Assembly: GCF_008801835.1 (NCBI RefSeq)
Contig: NZ_VZOW01000015.1
Location: forward strand, 1-64,000
Direction of reading: 5' to 3'
From: Cupriavidus pauculus
GTDB lineage: Bacteria > Pseudomonadota > Gammaproteobacteria > Burkholderiales > Burkholderiaceae
Length of the DNA stretch: 64,000 bases
Made by a program: the position numbers and the translations under genes. Numbering within the stretch: the stretch's first letter is position 1; each line of letters starts with the position of its first letter. The notes under the pieces are model-generated. The model saw nothing but the letters and a program-made list of their open reading frames with translations. It was not told the DNA's origin and made no database searches. Of the stretch, positions 7,567 to 17,097 are shown piece after piece.

Positions 7567-9839
7567 CACACACCTCCCCAATACTGTCCCCAGCGCAGGC
7601 CGTAGCCCGCGCGATCCATGACCCGCACCTGCGGCTGCCAGCTACTCAAACCATCGCGCACGGCACTGATCTCCGCCGTGATGCGGTCGCCCAGCGCACC
7701 GGCATCCAGCGCGGCCACTGCTGCCGTCCAGATGTAGGCGGTGCCGAGCAGCCCCGTCTCAGTACGAACCAGCACGTTGTTGCGATTGCGGATGTGCACC
7801 GTGTAGGTCACGCCCAGTTCTGGCCCGATATCGCCCTCGTCTTGCTGCACTAGATAGGCGGTCTGCTGTGTGCGGTCGCGATGGGCCCACGCGAAGGTGA
7901 GGTCACCGGCCACTACGACAGGCTCGGTCTGGCCATTGAGGCGGATACGACCGGGTGGATACGGCAAAGCCTGCCGACCGGCCAGCACCATCGGCTGCCC
8001 ATTCGCGGCCAGCACTGGATCACCCTGATCGGTCGATGTGCGAGGAATCGCGCCCACGAACACCGATTCGCCCGGGGCCCGCTCCGCGCCTTCGGATGCC
8101 AGCCATTCGCCGACACCGATCAACCGAGTCCCCGGGGCATGTGCTTGGGGTGTGGTGTCGAGCACGCCGCGTGCGAGATCGATGGTCGCGTTGGCGGTAT
8201 CGAAGGCCAGGACGACAACGGCCTCTGCAATCGCCCCATTGGCAGCCACCAGATACGCGTAGTCGCCCACGGCCAGTCTCTCCGGCTGGCTGATGGCCGT
8301 CACCGGCACACCGATGGCATCGACCTCGCTGGCAGGCAAGGCCACATCGAGCGTCAGCAGTGGTGCGTAGTCTTCGCCCACCACGGCAGTGAGGTCGCCG
8401 CCGGACGCGCCCGTAGCCAGTTGCCAATTCAACTGCCCGGTGCCACCGGCGGCGGCCAGCGCGCCGAGATAAGTGTCCGTATCGGTCAGGTAGGCCAGAT
8501 CTGCGCGCGACAAGCGCCGGGCCAGTTCCCAATACGGCACCTCGACGGCCAGCACCACGGCGGGCGGCAACGGTTCGATGGTCGGCTCCTCGACGTGCGG
8601 TGGCGGGGGCGACAGCACGGTGTTGCTCATGCCGAACACATCTTCCATGGCTTCGATGCGCCACTCGGGCGCTCCCAAGGTGCCGGTGTCGATGCCGGTG
8701 ACGCGCACCACCATCTGATCCACACCCAAGCGTGGCCAGTTCAGCAGGAACACATCGCCCGGCAGAGGCGCACGTTCCAGGGTGTCGCGTGCCACGGTCA
8801 GACTCATTCGGGCCAACGGCGAACCCAAGGCGCGCAGGTCACGCAAGGCCAGCCGCGCGGCCAGTGGCCCGTAGTTAACACCCGGGTAGTCGCGGCGTTG
8901 ATTGATCACGCCGCCCTGCAACTGGATGGCGGCCAGGTTCTCGACCGTAACGGCGGCATCACCGCCGGTTTGCCAGTCGGTGTAGACGACGGTCAGTTCA
9001 TTGGGTAGCTCGCCCCACTGGGCACGCTCGAAGCGTTCCAGCCGCACGATTTCGTCAGGCCCCAACTGTGGCAGGCTGTCGATCCAATAGTCGTCGCGCA
9101 GCAGCTTGAGCTCAAACGTGCCTTGCTCCGGGTCGGTGTAGAGGATGCCGCCAATGTGATCGATGACCTGGCCGATGAAGCTCTCGATGGGCTGCTGCCG
9201 TGTCCAGATCAGATTGAGGCCGAAGCCCTCACTCGACAAAGCCCATGCCGCGTTCCAGAAACTCCAGCCGATGGTGCTCTGCGGATAGCCCATACCCCAA
9301 TGCGGATCGGTGAGGCACTGCACCAGAATGTGCGCCGGGTTCATGCCGACGCTGATCTCACGGCCTTCGTCCTCATCCCAGCTGCGGACTTCGGCATTCC
9401 ATTCCATCCATGGCGCATCGAACCAACCCTCCGTGAAGCGCCGGACGCGCACTGCCCACGGTTTGATGTAGGGGTTGTTGGCTGCGAACAGGATCTTGTG
9501 TGCCACCAAGGACAGCACGCCCCGAAATGCCGGAATGGAACTGCCGAGGCGACTCATCAGGTAGTCGTTGCGTCCTTGTCCGGCATGACCAGAAAGCACA
9601 TCGATGGTGCCGACCACGCCGCCTTCGCGCTCGTCGCCGCCAAACAGCGTGGGCTTGTTGATCGAGAGGCTGGTCAGCCCATGCCCGTTGGACAGCGGCG
9701 CGCGGTCGGCATCACCCCACGCGGTACGGTCGCCCATCTGGATTTCCTGCACGGCATCGACGGGCCCCTGGCACAAGGCCAGATGCAGCCCCATCCGGTA
9801 GCGATAACCGACGGTTTGCTTCTTGCTGCTGCCACCCAT
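7566..9839 (-). CDS. Phage tail tip / host-specificity protein
   Basis: A 757-aa protein of the putative phage tail family that replaces lambda gpJ in many prophages. It begins MGGSSKKQTVGYRYRMGLH, and the ~400 N-terminal residues show baseplate-hub features (DPHWGMG, GGILYTDPEQGTFELKLLRDDYW split over two segments). Fibronectin-like beta regions follow in the C-terminal half. It should sit at the tail tip and contact the host surface. The start overlaps the stop of the preceding small gene. Confidence 0.88.
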   Translation of the reverse strand: MGGSSKKQTVGYRYRMGLHLALCQGPVDAVQEIQMGDRTAWGDADRAPLSNGHGLTSLSINKPTLFGGDEREGGVVGTIDVLSGHAGQGRNDYLMSRLGSSIPAFRGVLSLVAHKILFAANNPYIKPWAVRVRRFTEGWFDAPWMEWNAEVRSWDEDEGREISVGMNPAHILVQCLTDPHWGMGYPQSTIGWSFWNAAWALSSEGFGLNLIWTRQQPIESFIGQVIDHIGGILYTDPEQGTFELKLLRDDYWIDSLPQLGPDEIVRLERFERAQWGELPNELTVVYTDWQTGGDAAVTVENLAAIQLQGGVINQRRDYPGVNYGPLAARLALRDLRALGSPLARMSLTVARDTLERAPLPGDVFLLNWPRLGVDQMVVRVTGIDTGTLGAPEWRIEAMEDVFGMSNTVLSPPPPHVEEPTIEPLPPAVVLAVEVPYWELARRLSRADLAYLTDTDTYLGALAAAGGTGQLNWQLATGASGGDLTAVVGEDYAPLLTLDVALPASEVDAIGVPVTAISQPERLAVGDYAYLVAANGAIAEAVVVLAFDTANATIDLARGVLDTTPQAHAPGTRLIGVGEWLASEGAERAPGESVFVGAIPRTSTDQGDPVLAANGQPMVLAGRQALPYPPGRIRLNGQTEPVVVAGDLTFAWAHRDRTQQTAYLVQQDEGDIGPELGVTYTVHIRNRNNVLVRTETGLLGTAYIWTAAVAALDAGALGDRITAEISAVRDGLSSWQPQVRVMDRAGYGLRWGQYWGGV

Positions 9840-10054
9840 CAGCCTTGCCCCCGCTGGCTGGATTGATTGCGGGCGTGCTCGACCACACGCTGTGCCATTG
9901 CATCGCCGGTGGCCAGCAAGGTTTCGGCGTCACAGCCTTCACGCAGGAAAGCGCGGAAATCCAGGTCGTGACGCGCAAACCACGTACGCGTGCCGTTCAC
10001 GCACAGGCCCACGGCGCGCACGTGATCGATGGTGATGACGGTCTGCGTGGTCAT
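9839..10054 (-). CDS. Small conserved phage tail-module protein
   Basis: A 71-aa protein starting MTTQTVITIDHVRAVGLCVN, with HDLDFRAFLREGCDAETLLA in the middle. Its stop overlaps the start of the tail-tip gene and its own start overlaps the next gene upstream, so it belongs to the coupled tail-tip group. I do not recognise a function. Its conserved place beside the tail-tip gene suggests an assembly role. Confidence 0.6.
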   Translation of the reverse strand: MTTQTVITIDHVRAVGLCVNGTRTWFARHDLDFRAFLREGCDAETLLATGDAMAQRVVEHARNQSSQRGQG

Positions 10055-10278
10055 TTCTTGCCACCTTTCTTCTTGATCGGATCGGCTTCGAGATCGCCAT
10101 ACCAGACGACGTTGGAGCCGCGCAGCAGCACGGTGCCGAACACGACCGAGATCGGTCGGCCTTCTTCTGCGGTGGGGGCATCGACGTCAGACAGGGATGC
10201 CGGTTTGGGTTCGGGCGGTTTCGGCGCGAGCGCGACCGAAACCAGCGCCGCCACCACGATGACGACGAGGTACCACAT
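10051..10278 (-). CDS. Small membrane-anchored phage tail-module protein
   Basis: A 75-aa protein with one N-terminal hydrophobic helix (YLVVIVVAALVSVAL), a proline-rich linker and the motif GRPISVVFGTVLLRGSNVVW, ending in a basic KKKGGKK tail. The RPISVVFGTV segment is also typical of the N-termini of tail-tip proteins, so this may be a split-off first part of that protein. It overlaps the following small gene by four bases. Confidence 0.6.
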   Translation of the reverse strand: MWYLVVIVVAALVSVALAPKPPEPKPASLSDVDAPTAEEGRPISVVFGTVLLRGSNVVWYGDLEADPIKKKGGKK

Positions 10279-10296
10279 GGCGATTTCTCCAAGAAT

Positions 10297-11085
10297 TCAG
10301 AACACGCCCGTCGAGAACGGGTTTTTGCTCGGGATGGCGGGAAAGCCGCCGTAGTTGTCGAGGTTGCCGAAGCGCGACTCGCACGTGGCCGTGCTGTGAT
10401 CGCAGCCGACCGTCAGCAGAACCTCGGTGCCGACTTCAATGGCCACCGGATAGAGCAACTCCACACCACCACCGTAGTCATTGACAATCATGTGGCGGGC
10501 ACCTTCCGGGGTTTGCAACCAGCCACCGGCCAAGCCGCCACTGACACTGCCGGGCGTGCCACCGTCGAGATCGACGTTGCGGCCATTGCTGTTGCTCACC
10601 AAGGCGCTGGCAGAAATCGGTGAGGCACCACAGGCAGCCGAATACAGCACATGGGAACACTTGCGGCTGTAGAGCCGCCGCAACCCGATGCGCTTGAGAC
10701 TGACTTGCGCCGACTCGCAGCGAACGCGAGCCACATCGTCGGCGACTTCGACACCCAGCACCCGGCCCATCCAGCGCGTTCCAGAGATCCACCAGTAGTC
10801 GCCCCAGGTGTCGCGCCGTCCGATACGCAGAGTGATCGAGGTGGTGTCACCGGTCAGAGAGTTGGCGAGCAGATGGCGCACCAAATCACAGTTCGGCGGC
10901 AGTTTCAGATCCAAGCCAGCCTTCGCAGCTTCAGCACCCAGCGCCAGTTCGTTGCGCTCCAAGGCCAGGCTCTTGTAGAGGTTGCCATCCAGATCAACAT
11001 CGAATTCGTGCGGCGTCAGATAGAACTGCGCGCTGTTGCTGGCGAAGGCGTATAGCTCGACTTCCAGCAATGGGTTCTGGCTCAT
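10297..11085 (-). CDS. Phage BR0599-type tail assembly protein (DUF2163)
   Basis: A 262-aa protein. The C-terminal part, with GCDHSTATCESRFGN and NYGGFPAIPSKNPF, is the signature of the phage BR0599 family, and the N-terminal half matches the DUF2163 region usually joined to it. Four Cys residues near residues 142-150 and 227-234 could form a metal or disulfide site. It lies where the lambda gpL/gpK minor-tail functions would be, between two large tail proteins and the tail-tip group. Confidence 0.85.
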   Translation of the reverse strand: MSQNPLLEVELYAFASNSAQFYLTPHEFDVDLDGNLYKSLALERNELALGAEAAKAGLDLKLPPNCDLVRHLLANSLTGDTTSITLRIGRRDTWGDYWWISGTRWMGRVLGVEVADDVARVRCESAQVSLKRIGLRRLYSRKCSHVLYSAACGASPISASALVSNSNGRNVDLDGGTPGSVSGGLAGGWLQTPEGARHMIVNDYGGGVELLYPVAIEVGTEVLLTVGCDHSTATCESRFGNLDNYGGFPAIPSKNPFSTGVF

Positions 11086-11090
11086 CGCGC

Positions 11091-12674
11091 TTACGCTCCC
11101 TCGTAGGTTTGACGGTCATTGCCGCGCGGTTCGGGCAACTGGCGCGCGGTCAAGGTGATCTCCAGCAGCGTCGGGCTGTGCCAGTACAGATCGACGGCGT
11201 CGTGGTCGAGGCGGCAGCGCACGAGGCGAATGACGCGGCTGCCTGCGGGCACCCAGTCGTCGAAACCCGAGCGCAGCACCAGCACACCACCTTGATCCAG
11301 ATGGCAGGTCGCAGTCAGGGCGTACTGCCGATAGCCGTCTGGGTGCACGATCAAGCAAGCGGCAGGGCGATGCCAAAAATCCGAAATTCGCGCGGAGATA
11401 TCTTTGCCATCCACGCGCAGGAAGCCATCCTCGGGATCGGCTTCGACGGTTACCCACAGGATCGGAGCCAAGCCATCGGGCAGCCAGAAGGCTTCCAGAC
11501 GGCCTTGGGTGCGCCACAAGCGCGCCCGCCAGATCTCGACTTCATCGAGTGAGCTGGCCAGATAGCGCCGCTGCAAAGTTGTCGTCGCCCACGGATCGTC
11601 CCGGCGCATCCACGGATCTGCAGGCGAGAAGTCTTGGCGGGTGATCGTGGCTTGCGCGGCGGCCGTTGGATCGTCACGCCAGTTGCCATCTGGCCAGACC
11701 GGGATCTCGTCGAGCCATGGGTCATCGAGGACATCATGGTCGGGCAATGGCGCAGGCTGGATCTGTGTGGGGACGTTGCCGCCGACCATACCGGGTACCC
11801 ACTGCGTGAGATCCGCCGGGTCAATGGCTTTGCCCCACACCAAGGGCATGATGGTGCCGCCCACGGCTGCGGCGCGTGCCAAGGGCTCCGTCAGCCACAG
11901 CAGATCGCTTTCCACTTCGCTGAGTTGGGCGATCTGCCAGCCATCGGCGGTGATGATCAAAATCCAGCGGCCATTGTTCTCAGTTTCCTGCCAGCCCTGC
12001 ACCCCGTCGTAGGTCAGATGCACATTGGCCGAGAGTGGCCCGAACTGTCGCCCATCTGCCTCCGTCACATTGAGTGCCAGTGCGCCACGTTCGCAGGACT
12101 CGGTCAGGTGCACCGCGTACTGCGGCAGCGGCCACAGCGCCATTTGACCGAGATGATCGGCCAGCCAGTCGGCCACCAGGGCATCGGTCTGCCGGGCGTT
12201 GCCCACCTTGTAGGTGAGCCAGCGCCGAGGAACGCGTCGGCGTGCCTGCCGGGATTCGTTGCCACTGGCCAGCCGCGTGACGCTGGTCTGCCACTCCAGT
12301 CGTTCCACGAGGGGCTCTATCCAATCATGGCGGAAGGCAAACACGCCGCGCTGCGCATCCGGCCAAGGCTGGTCGCCAAAGGCATCCATACCGGTGGCGA
12401 CGATGGCGCTTGAGGCCGTATCACGGCGCAACACTTCGACCAGAAAGGTTGGTGCATCGATGGGTGGCCAGGGCCCCGCCAAGGATTCCGCCAACAGGCT
12501 GGCCGCCAGATTGGGCGGCAGCGGAGCGACAGCTGTTTCCGGCGTGAAGCTGGCTGCGCTCGCCCCGAAGGTGGCGCGCGAGAGCACTTCACCCTGGAAG
12601 GCGGGCAGTTCGCTTCCAGGCGTCGGCTTGCTGGAAACCTCCGCGAGGTCTTGAACGACGACGCGATCCGTCAT
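11091..12674 (-). CDS. Large phage tail protein of unknown fold
   Basis: A 527-aa protein beginning MTDRVVVQDLAEVSSKPTPG, rich in Trp and beta-strand patterns, with no motif I recognise. Its ATG overlaps the stop of the gene before it (ATGA), and the BR0599-type gene follows after five bases. The position between the tape measure protein and the tail tip suggests a distal-tail or fibre-network role. Proteins of this kind are usually left as hypothetical. Confidence 0.75.
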   Translation of the reverse strand: MTDRVVVQDLAEVSSKPTPGSELPAFQGEVLSRATFGASAASFTPETAVAPLPPNLAASLLAESLAGPWPPIDAPTFLVEVLRRDTASSAIVATGMDAFGDQPWPDAQRGVFAFRHDWIEPLVERLEWQTSVTRLASGNESRQARRRVPRRWLTYKVGNARQTDALVADWLADHLGQMALWPLPQYAVHLTESCERGALALNVTEADGRQFGPLSANVHLTYDGVQGWQETENNGRWILIITADGWQIAQLSEVESDLLWLTEPLARAAAVGGTIMPLVWGKAIDPADLTQWVPGMVGGNVPTQIQPAPLPDHDVLDDPWLDEIPVWPDGNWRDDPTAAAQATITRQDFSPADPWMRRDDPWATTTLQRRYLASSLDEVEIWRARLWRTQGRLEAFWLPDGLAPILWVTVEADPEDGFLRVDGKDISARISDFWHRPAACLIVHPDGYRQYALTATCHLDQGGVLVLRSGFDDWVPAGSRVIRLVRCRLDHDAVDLYWHSPTLLEITLTARQLPEPRGNDRQTYEGA

Positions 12675-13729
12675 GCCGACTCCACGCCGAACTCAGCGGC
12701 ATTGAAGGCTGCCTCCGTCCACTGCACGTTGCCGTTCGGATTACGCTCGAACAGCGTGCTCTGCCACGCCAGTTGCTCCTGCAGAACGATGTCAGTGCTG
12801 ACGGCGGTCTGCGCGCCACTGACTACGAGGCCTTTGACCTTGCCCAGACCGGCGTCGGTCTTGCGGGCCAGCATCGTGAGCTGGACGCCATAGATGGCGG
12901 GCGTGGCCATCACCGGCAACGGCTCGACATCGAAGGACTGGCGCAACCCCACGTTCGGTGCATTGATCGCCGTAGCTTCGTCCTCGTCGCTCACGGCTTC
13001 CCATGCGGCGGTACCGACCGGGCTGGCCGTCCACTGGTTCAGGCTGCCATCGGCCTGTGCCTGCAAGGCATCGACGCGCACATCACCGAGGAAGGTGTTG
13101 TTGATCGTGCCGCTGGTGTCGGCGATGTAGAAGTCGTCGACGTCGATGGTGAGCGGACAGCTCTGGCCGGGCACGGCACCCACAAATGCCGTGAGCAGTT
13201 GGCCACCGCCCTGGATGGTGTTCTGCGCAGTCATCTGGATGGCCAGGATGCCGTTGATGCGCACTGACAGAATCCCGTTGCTCGTGCCCTGCGTGACCTG
13301 CAACTCGATGTAGTGCCAGCCGCGCGCCGGAGCGCTGGCAACTGAGACAGAGATCAACTGGTCATAGCCGTATTGCCAGCGGTAGAGCTTGAGCCGACCG
13401 TCCTCGCCGATTTTCACGAGATGCGCAACCTGCGAGTTGGCATCGCGCACGCCCAGGAGCAGTGGCTCGGTGTAGGTGTTTTGGTACGGCACCACACGAA
13501 TGGCTGCCCCGACGATCAGGCTGGCCTTGGTGGCGTCGAGGTTCTTGACGTAGCCACCACCCGAACCTTCTGGCAATCGCAGGGCATAGGAGGACGGACG
13601 ACGGCCATTGATCCGGGTGGCCTGAGGCGAGAGATACGCTGCCTTGCCACGTGCCAGCCACGGATCGCCAAAGCTGTCCACGGCCTGTGGGTCGTAGTGA
13701 TCGAAACCGTCGATGAACAGAAGTGCCAT
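12671..13729 (-). CDS. LamG/concanavalin-like phage tail protein
   Basis: A 352-aa protein. It starts MALLFIDGFDHYDPQAVDSF, and the central part (VLSVRINGILAIQMT-type segments, WHYIELQVTQG, TIDVDDFYIADTSG) has the strand pattern of a laminin-G/concanavalin jelly roll, a carbohydrate-binding fold often seen in distal tail proteins. It follows the tape measure gene and precedes the 527-aa protein with a four-base overlap. A role in surface binding is inferred. Confidence 0.75.
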   Translation of the reverse strand: MALLFIDGFDHYDPQAVDSFGDPWLARGKAAYLSPQATRINGRRPSSYALRLPEGSGGGYVKNLDATKASLIVGAAIRVVPYQNTYTEPLLLGVRDANSQVAHLVKIGEDGRLKLYRWQYGYDQLISVSVASAPARGWHYIELQVTQGTSNGILSVRINGILAIQMTAQNTIQGGGQLLTAFVGAVPGQSCPLTIDVDDFYIADTSGTINNTFLGDVRVDALQAQADGSLNQWTASPVGTAAWEAVSDEDEATAINAPNVGLRQSFDVEPLPVMATPAIYGVQLTMLARKTDAGLGKVKGLVVSGAQTAVSTDIVLQEQLAWQSTLFERNPNGNVQWTEAAFNAAEFGVESA

Positions 13730-13747
13730 TGGACTTTCCCCTGAAAT

Positions 13748-16453
13748 TCAGCCTTGCAGCGCCGCACGGATGGCCCGTGCATTGCGCCCGATGATGTTGA
13801 CGATGACTTTCTCTCCGGCAGGCGACTGCAGGTGGTCGTGGGTGACACCCGGATCGACCGCGTTGACGATGCGCACGGCCTGATTCATCTGCGGCTGCGC
13901 GGGCGGCACTTTCACCTCCGGTACCAGTCCGCCCGCTGCGAAGGCCAATTCGCCACCCTTGAAACGCGGGCCTGCCGACAAGCCGTTGAGCGAATCGAGG
14001 AAGGCCACACCGACCTGGCGCACGGCGGCAGCACGCACTACGTACTCGCCTGCTGAGAGACGCGCCGGGATCGAATCCGATGTAGCGCTGCCCGGCCCGG
14101 AGACCAGACCGCCGCCCGCGAACTTCTTGATGCCGCCCAAGAGCGCCATGACCGCGGCGACCATCGCCACCATTGCGGCAATGGCCAGTCCCGGGCCAAC
14201 GATGGGAATCGAGGCTTGCGAGGCTGCCGCCCCGGCTCCTGCCTTGGCTGCATCCATCGACACCACGGCGGTGGTTTCGGTGGTCTTTTGCGCGACCTTG
14301 GCGGCGCTGGCCGCCGCATCGACGGTCTGCTCCTGCTGGATGAAGCCGAGCTTGAGCGCCAGCATCCGCGCCTGCATGGCGATCCACTGCTGGAAGGGCT
14401 GGATCACGATTTGCTGCAGGAAGGCATCGGCCACCTGCTGAAAGATGCTCGCCAAGGCACTGCGCCAGGTCTGCGCGCCGGTGATCATCCCGTTGAGCGC
14501 ACCGCCGAAGCTCTCGCCGATGCGATTCCACAGCGGGGCCATTTCATCGACGGTGAGCTTGGTGCGATCCAGCTCGTTGCGCCACGCCTGCACGCGAATC
14601 ACCGCATCCGGCCCGATGGCCTGCGCGGCTTGCTGCATGGTCGGCAACAGGCGCTCCATCTCGGTGGCCGATTGCTGTTGCAGGGCCACGATCTGCTGAC
14701 GCGCCTGTGCTTCGGTTAGCAGCCCAGCTTGCTGCTGGGTCTGGATGGCCTCCTGCGCATTGCGCAGACGCTCGGTGACCTGCCGCCATTGGGCTTCGAG
14801 CGCCGCCAGATTGGCCTGCGCCGCCTTCACGTTGATCAGTCGATCGACTAGCGACACACCGTCGGCGTCGCTTTCTGCCGCCAGTCGTGCCCGAAGATCA
14901 CGGTAGCTGCGCTCGATGGCGGCTTGTCGGTCAGCATCGGTAGCCGTGCCGGTGATCTGAGCCAGTTCCTCACGCGCCTGCGCCAAGGCATCGGCCAGCT
15001 CACGCTCGGCTTGCGCGGCCTTACGCGCATTTGCCTGCTCGATGTCCGTGCGCCGATTGTTGAGCGTGATGAGGTCGGCTTCCGCCTTGGCCACTTCGGC
15101 CTTGGCACGCAGGCGGTCGTTTTCCGATTTGCCCGTAGTGGCGACTTGCTGACTGCGGGCCAGCTCCTGCTGCTTGCGGGCAATCTCGGCATCGACCTCG
15201 CGTTGCTCGATGGCTGTTTTCTGCGTGTAGTAGTCGCGCACCGAAACCAGACGGTCTTCGAGTGCAGCGTCCAGCGCAGTTTGTTGCCGGGTCAGACCGT
15301 CCCTGAGCAGGGCGAACTCGGCGTCCAGCTGCGCTTTTATCAGCGTGGTTTGCGCGCCGGTCGTGTCCTGCGCAGGCTTGGCGGCCTTGGGCTTGGTCAG
15401 GCGTTGAAGCAGTTCCGGATCGGCCTGGATCTTGGGTGCCTTGACCTCGATGGGCTTGGGGTCGAACAGGCTGTCACGGAAGGACGCCAGTTCATCCAGC
15501 CGTTTGACCAGATTGCCTTTGAGGTCGGCAATGATGGCCTTGGCCCCATCGGTGTTGCCCTTGAGCGCCTCGACCGCCGCCGCCACACCGGCACCAATGG
15601 CCTCGCCCAAGGCGACGAAGGCCTTGCCGACGGTGGCGGCACCGAGCGCCAGGGTCTTGAGCACCAGCACCACGCCATCCAGGATCGCGCGCAGTGTGCC
15701 GCCTTGCTTGGCCGACTCGACCATGCCACCGGCCATATCGTTCAGGGCGGGCAGCAAGGACGCGATGATCTGGTTACCGATGCTGGTGGTGGCCAGTTTC
15801 AGCTTGTCGAGCGCATCGTTAAAGTTGCCCGCCTGCGCCGCAGTCTCACTACTCATCTGCACGCCGAGCGCCTGCATCTCGGCGGCGAGCTCATTGATGC
15901 CGTCGCGCCCCTGATTCAGAAACGGGATCAGCTCGGCTCCCGACTTGCCGAACAGTTGCACGGCCAGGGCGGTTTTCTCCGCGCCATCGGGCATGGCCTT
16001 GAAGCGCTCGGCCAGATCGAGCAGCACCTGATCGGTGGCTCGCAGGGTGCCGTCCTGGTTCTTGAACTCGACACCCACGGCGGAGAATCCGCGCGCGGCA
16101 TCTTCCGACCCAGTCGCGGCTTCCAGCATCGTGGTGGACAGCTTGCGCAGCCCCTTCTCGAACGATTCGCCGGACACTCCGGACTGCTCGGCTGCCGGTT
16201 TCCATACCGACAGGGTCTCGACGCTGACACCGACACGTTGCGACATCTCGTCCAGCGCATCACCAGTGTCGATGGCCGATTTGACCATCGCGGTCAGACC
16301 GGCCACAGAGACAGCCACGCCGAGGTTGGCCAGCACGCCATTGACGCTCTTGGCGGTGTCGGTCAGGCCACCCAAGCCCCGCTTGATCGAGTCGAAGGCG
16401 GTCTTGGTCTGGTCGACGGCACTGATCAGGATTTGGGCACGATTGCTTGCCAT
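13748..16453 (-). CDS. Tail tape measure protein
   Basis: A 901-aa protein, the largest in the operon. It begins MASNRAQILISAVDQTKTAF and carries AVQLFGKSGAELIPFL, a typical tape-measure segment. Long Ala/Gln/Glu coiled-coil stretches (about residues 370-660) are followed by Gly/Ala hydrophobic helices (about 740-790). It sets tail length and helps DNA entry. The ATG overlaps the previous stop (TGATG). The antisense strand has a long spurious open frame over the same region. Confidence 0.92.
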   Translation of the reverse strand: MASNRAQILISAVDQTKTAFDSIKRGLGGLTDTAKSVNGVLANLGVAVSVAGLTAMVKSAIDTGDALDEMSQRVGVSVETLSVWKPAAEQSGVSGESFEKGLRKLSTTMLEAATGSEDAARGFSAVGVEFKNQDGTLRATDQVLLDLAERFKAMPDGAEKTALAVQLFGKSGAELIPFLNQGRDGINELAAEMQALGVQMSSETAAQAGNFNDALDKLKLATTSIGNQIIASLLPALNDMAGGMVESAKQGGTLRAILDGVVLVLKTLALGAATVGKAFVALGEAIGAGVAAAVEALKGNTDGAKAIIADLKGNLVKRLDELASFRDSLFDPKPIEVKAPKIQADPELLQRLTKPKAAKPAQDTTGAQTTLIKAQLDAEFALLRDGLTRQQTALDAALEDRLVSVRDYYTQKTAIEQREVDAEIARKQQELARSQQVATTGKSENDRLRAKAEVAKAEADLITLNNRRTDIEQANARKAAQAERELADALAQAREELAQITGTATDADRQAAIERSYRDLRARLAAESDADGVSLVDRLINVKAAQANLAALEAQWRQVTERLRNAQEAIQTQQQAGLLTEAQARQQIVALQQQSATEMERLLPTMQQAAQAIGPDAVIRVQAWRNELDRTKLTVDEMAPLWNRIGESFGGALNGMITGAQTWRSALASIFQQVADAFLQQIVIQPFQQWIAMQARMLALKLGFIQQEQTVDAAASAAKVAQKTTETTAVVSMDAAKAGAGAAASQASIPIVGPGLAIAAMVAMVAAVMALLGGIKKFAGGGLVSGPGSATSDSIPARLSAGEYVVRAAAVRQVGVAFLDSLNGLSAGPRFKGGELAFAAGGLVPEVKVPPAQPQMNQAVRIVNAVDPGVTHDHLQSPAGEKVIVNIIGRNARAIRAALQG

Positions 16454-17094
16454 CAGACTTTGTCCAGTTCTTGTTGAATCGCCCGCGCCAAGGCAGGTAG
16501 TGCGCGTTGCACGCCACCCGCCAGATTCAGTCGTCGTTTGAGATCGACGCGCTTGACCAGCACGGCGATGGGAATCTCCTGGCCACGCTTGATCTGCTTG
16601 GCCCCGGTACGACCACGCTCGGCACGCTTGAAGCGGCCCAGCTGCCCGGCGTTCTCTTTGATGTTCTCGGCCATCAGCAGCACGCGTCCGTTCTTCTCGA
16701 TGAAGAAGGCATTGCCCGAGCGCATCAGGCCATCGATGACCGCCTTGAAGCGCTTGGGGCCGATGCGCCCGGGCAGCAGCGGTATCAGCAAATTGCCGCT
16801 CACCGTGCCGCCTTTTTCATGCAGACCGAGCCAAGGAATCTTGCTGCCGACCAGCAAGGCGGGCAGCAGTTCGGGCTTCTTGTCGAACACCTTCACGCCC
16901 ATCGAAGAGATGAATCTGTTGCGCTTGACGGTGAAAGCACTGCGCATCTCGGATCGCGCCGCATCACGCACTTCACGCCCGCCCGATTGCATGCCCTTGG
17001 CGACAGCGGTGTGGATGGCACGACGCCGCTCGGTGCTCCACGCCGCCAACTGGCGCGGGTCCAACAAGCCGGTGGTGGTGAGCGAGAGGCGCAT
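16453..17094 (-). CDS. DUF6441-type phage minor tail protein
   Basis: A 213-aa basic protein beginning MRLSLTTTGLLDPRQLAAW, with KGMQSGGREVRDAARSEM and NRFISSMGVKVFDKKPEL, which fits the DUF6441 family found next to tape measure genes. Its stop overlaps the tape-measure start, and it follows the tail chaperone frames directly. The function is not established. A tail-completion or tape-measure partner role is likely from position. Confidence 0.75.
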   Translation of the reverse strand: MRLSLTTTGLLDPRQLAAWSTERRRAIHTAVAKGMQSGGREVRDAARSEMRSAFTVKRNRFISSMGVKVFDKKPELLPALLVGSKIPWLGLHEKGGTVSGNLLIPLLPGRIGPKRFKAVIDGLMRSGNAFFIEKNGRVLLMAENIKENAGQLGRFKRAERGRTGAKQIKRGQEIPIAVLVKRVDLKRRLNLAGGVQRALPALARAIQQELDKV

Positions 17095-17097
17095 GGG

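Noticed and set aside
7881..9008. + strand frame of 375 codons opposite the tail-tip gene
   Set aside because: Shadow of the tail protein gene; no domain and shadow-type composition.
14924..16477. Long + strand frame of 517 codons opposite the tape measure gene
   Set aside because: Antisense to a clear tape measure protein. Composition is rich in Arg/Gly/Gln/His, as expected for the complement of a G+C-rich gene, and no ribosome binding site or domain is seen.
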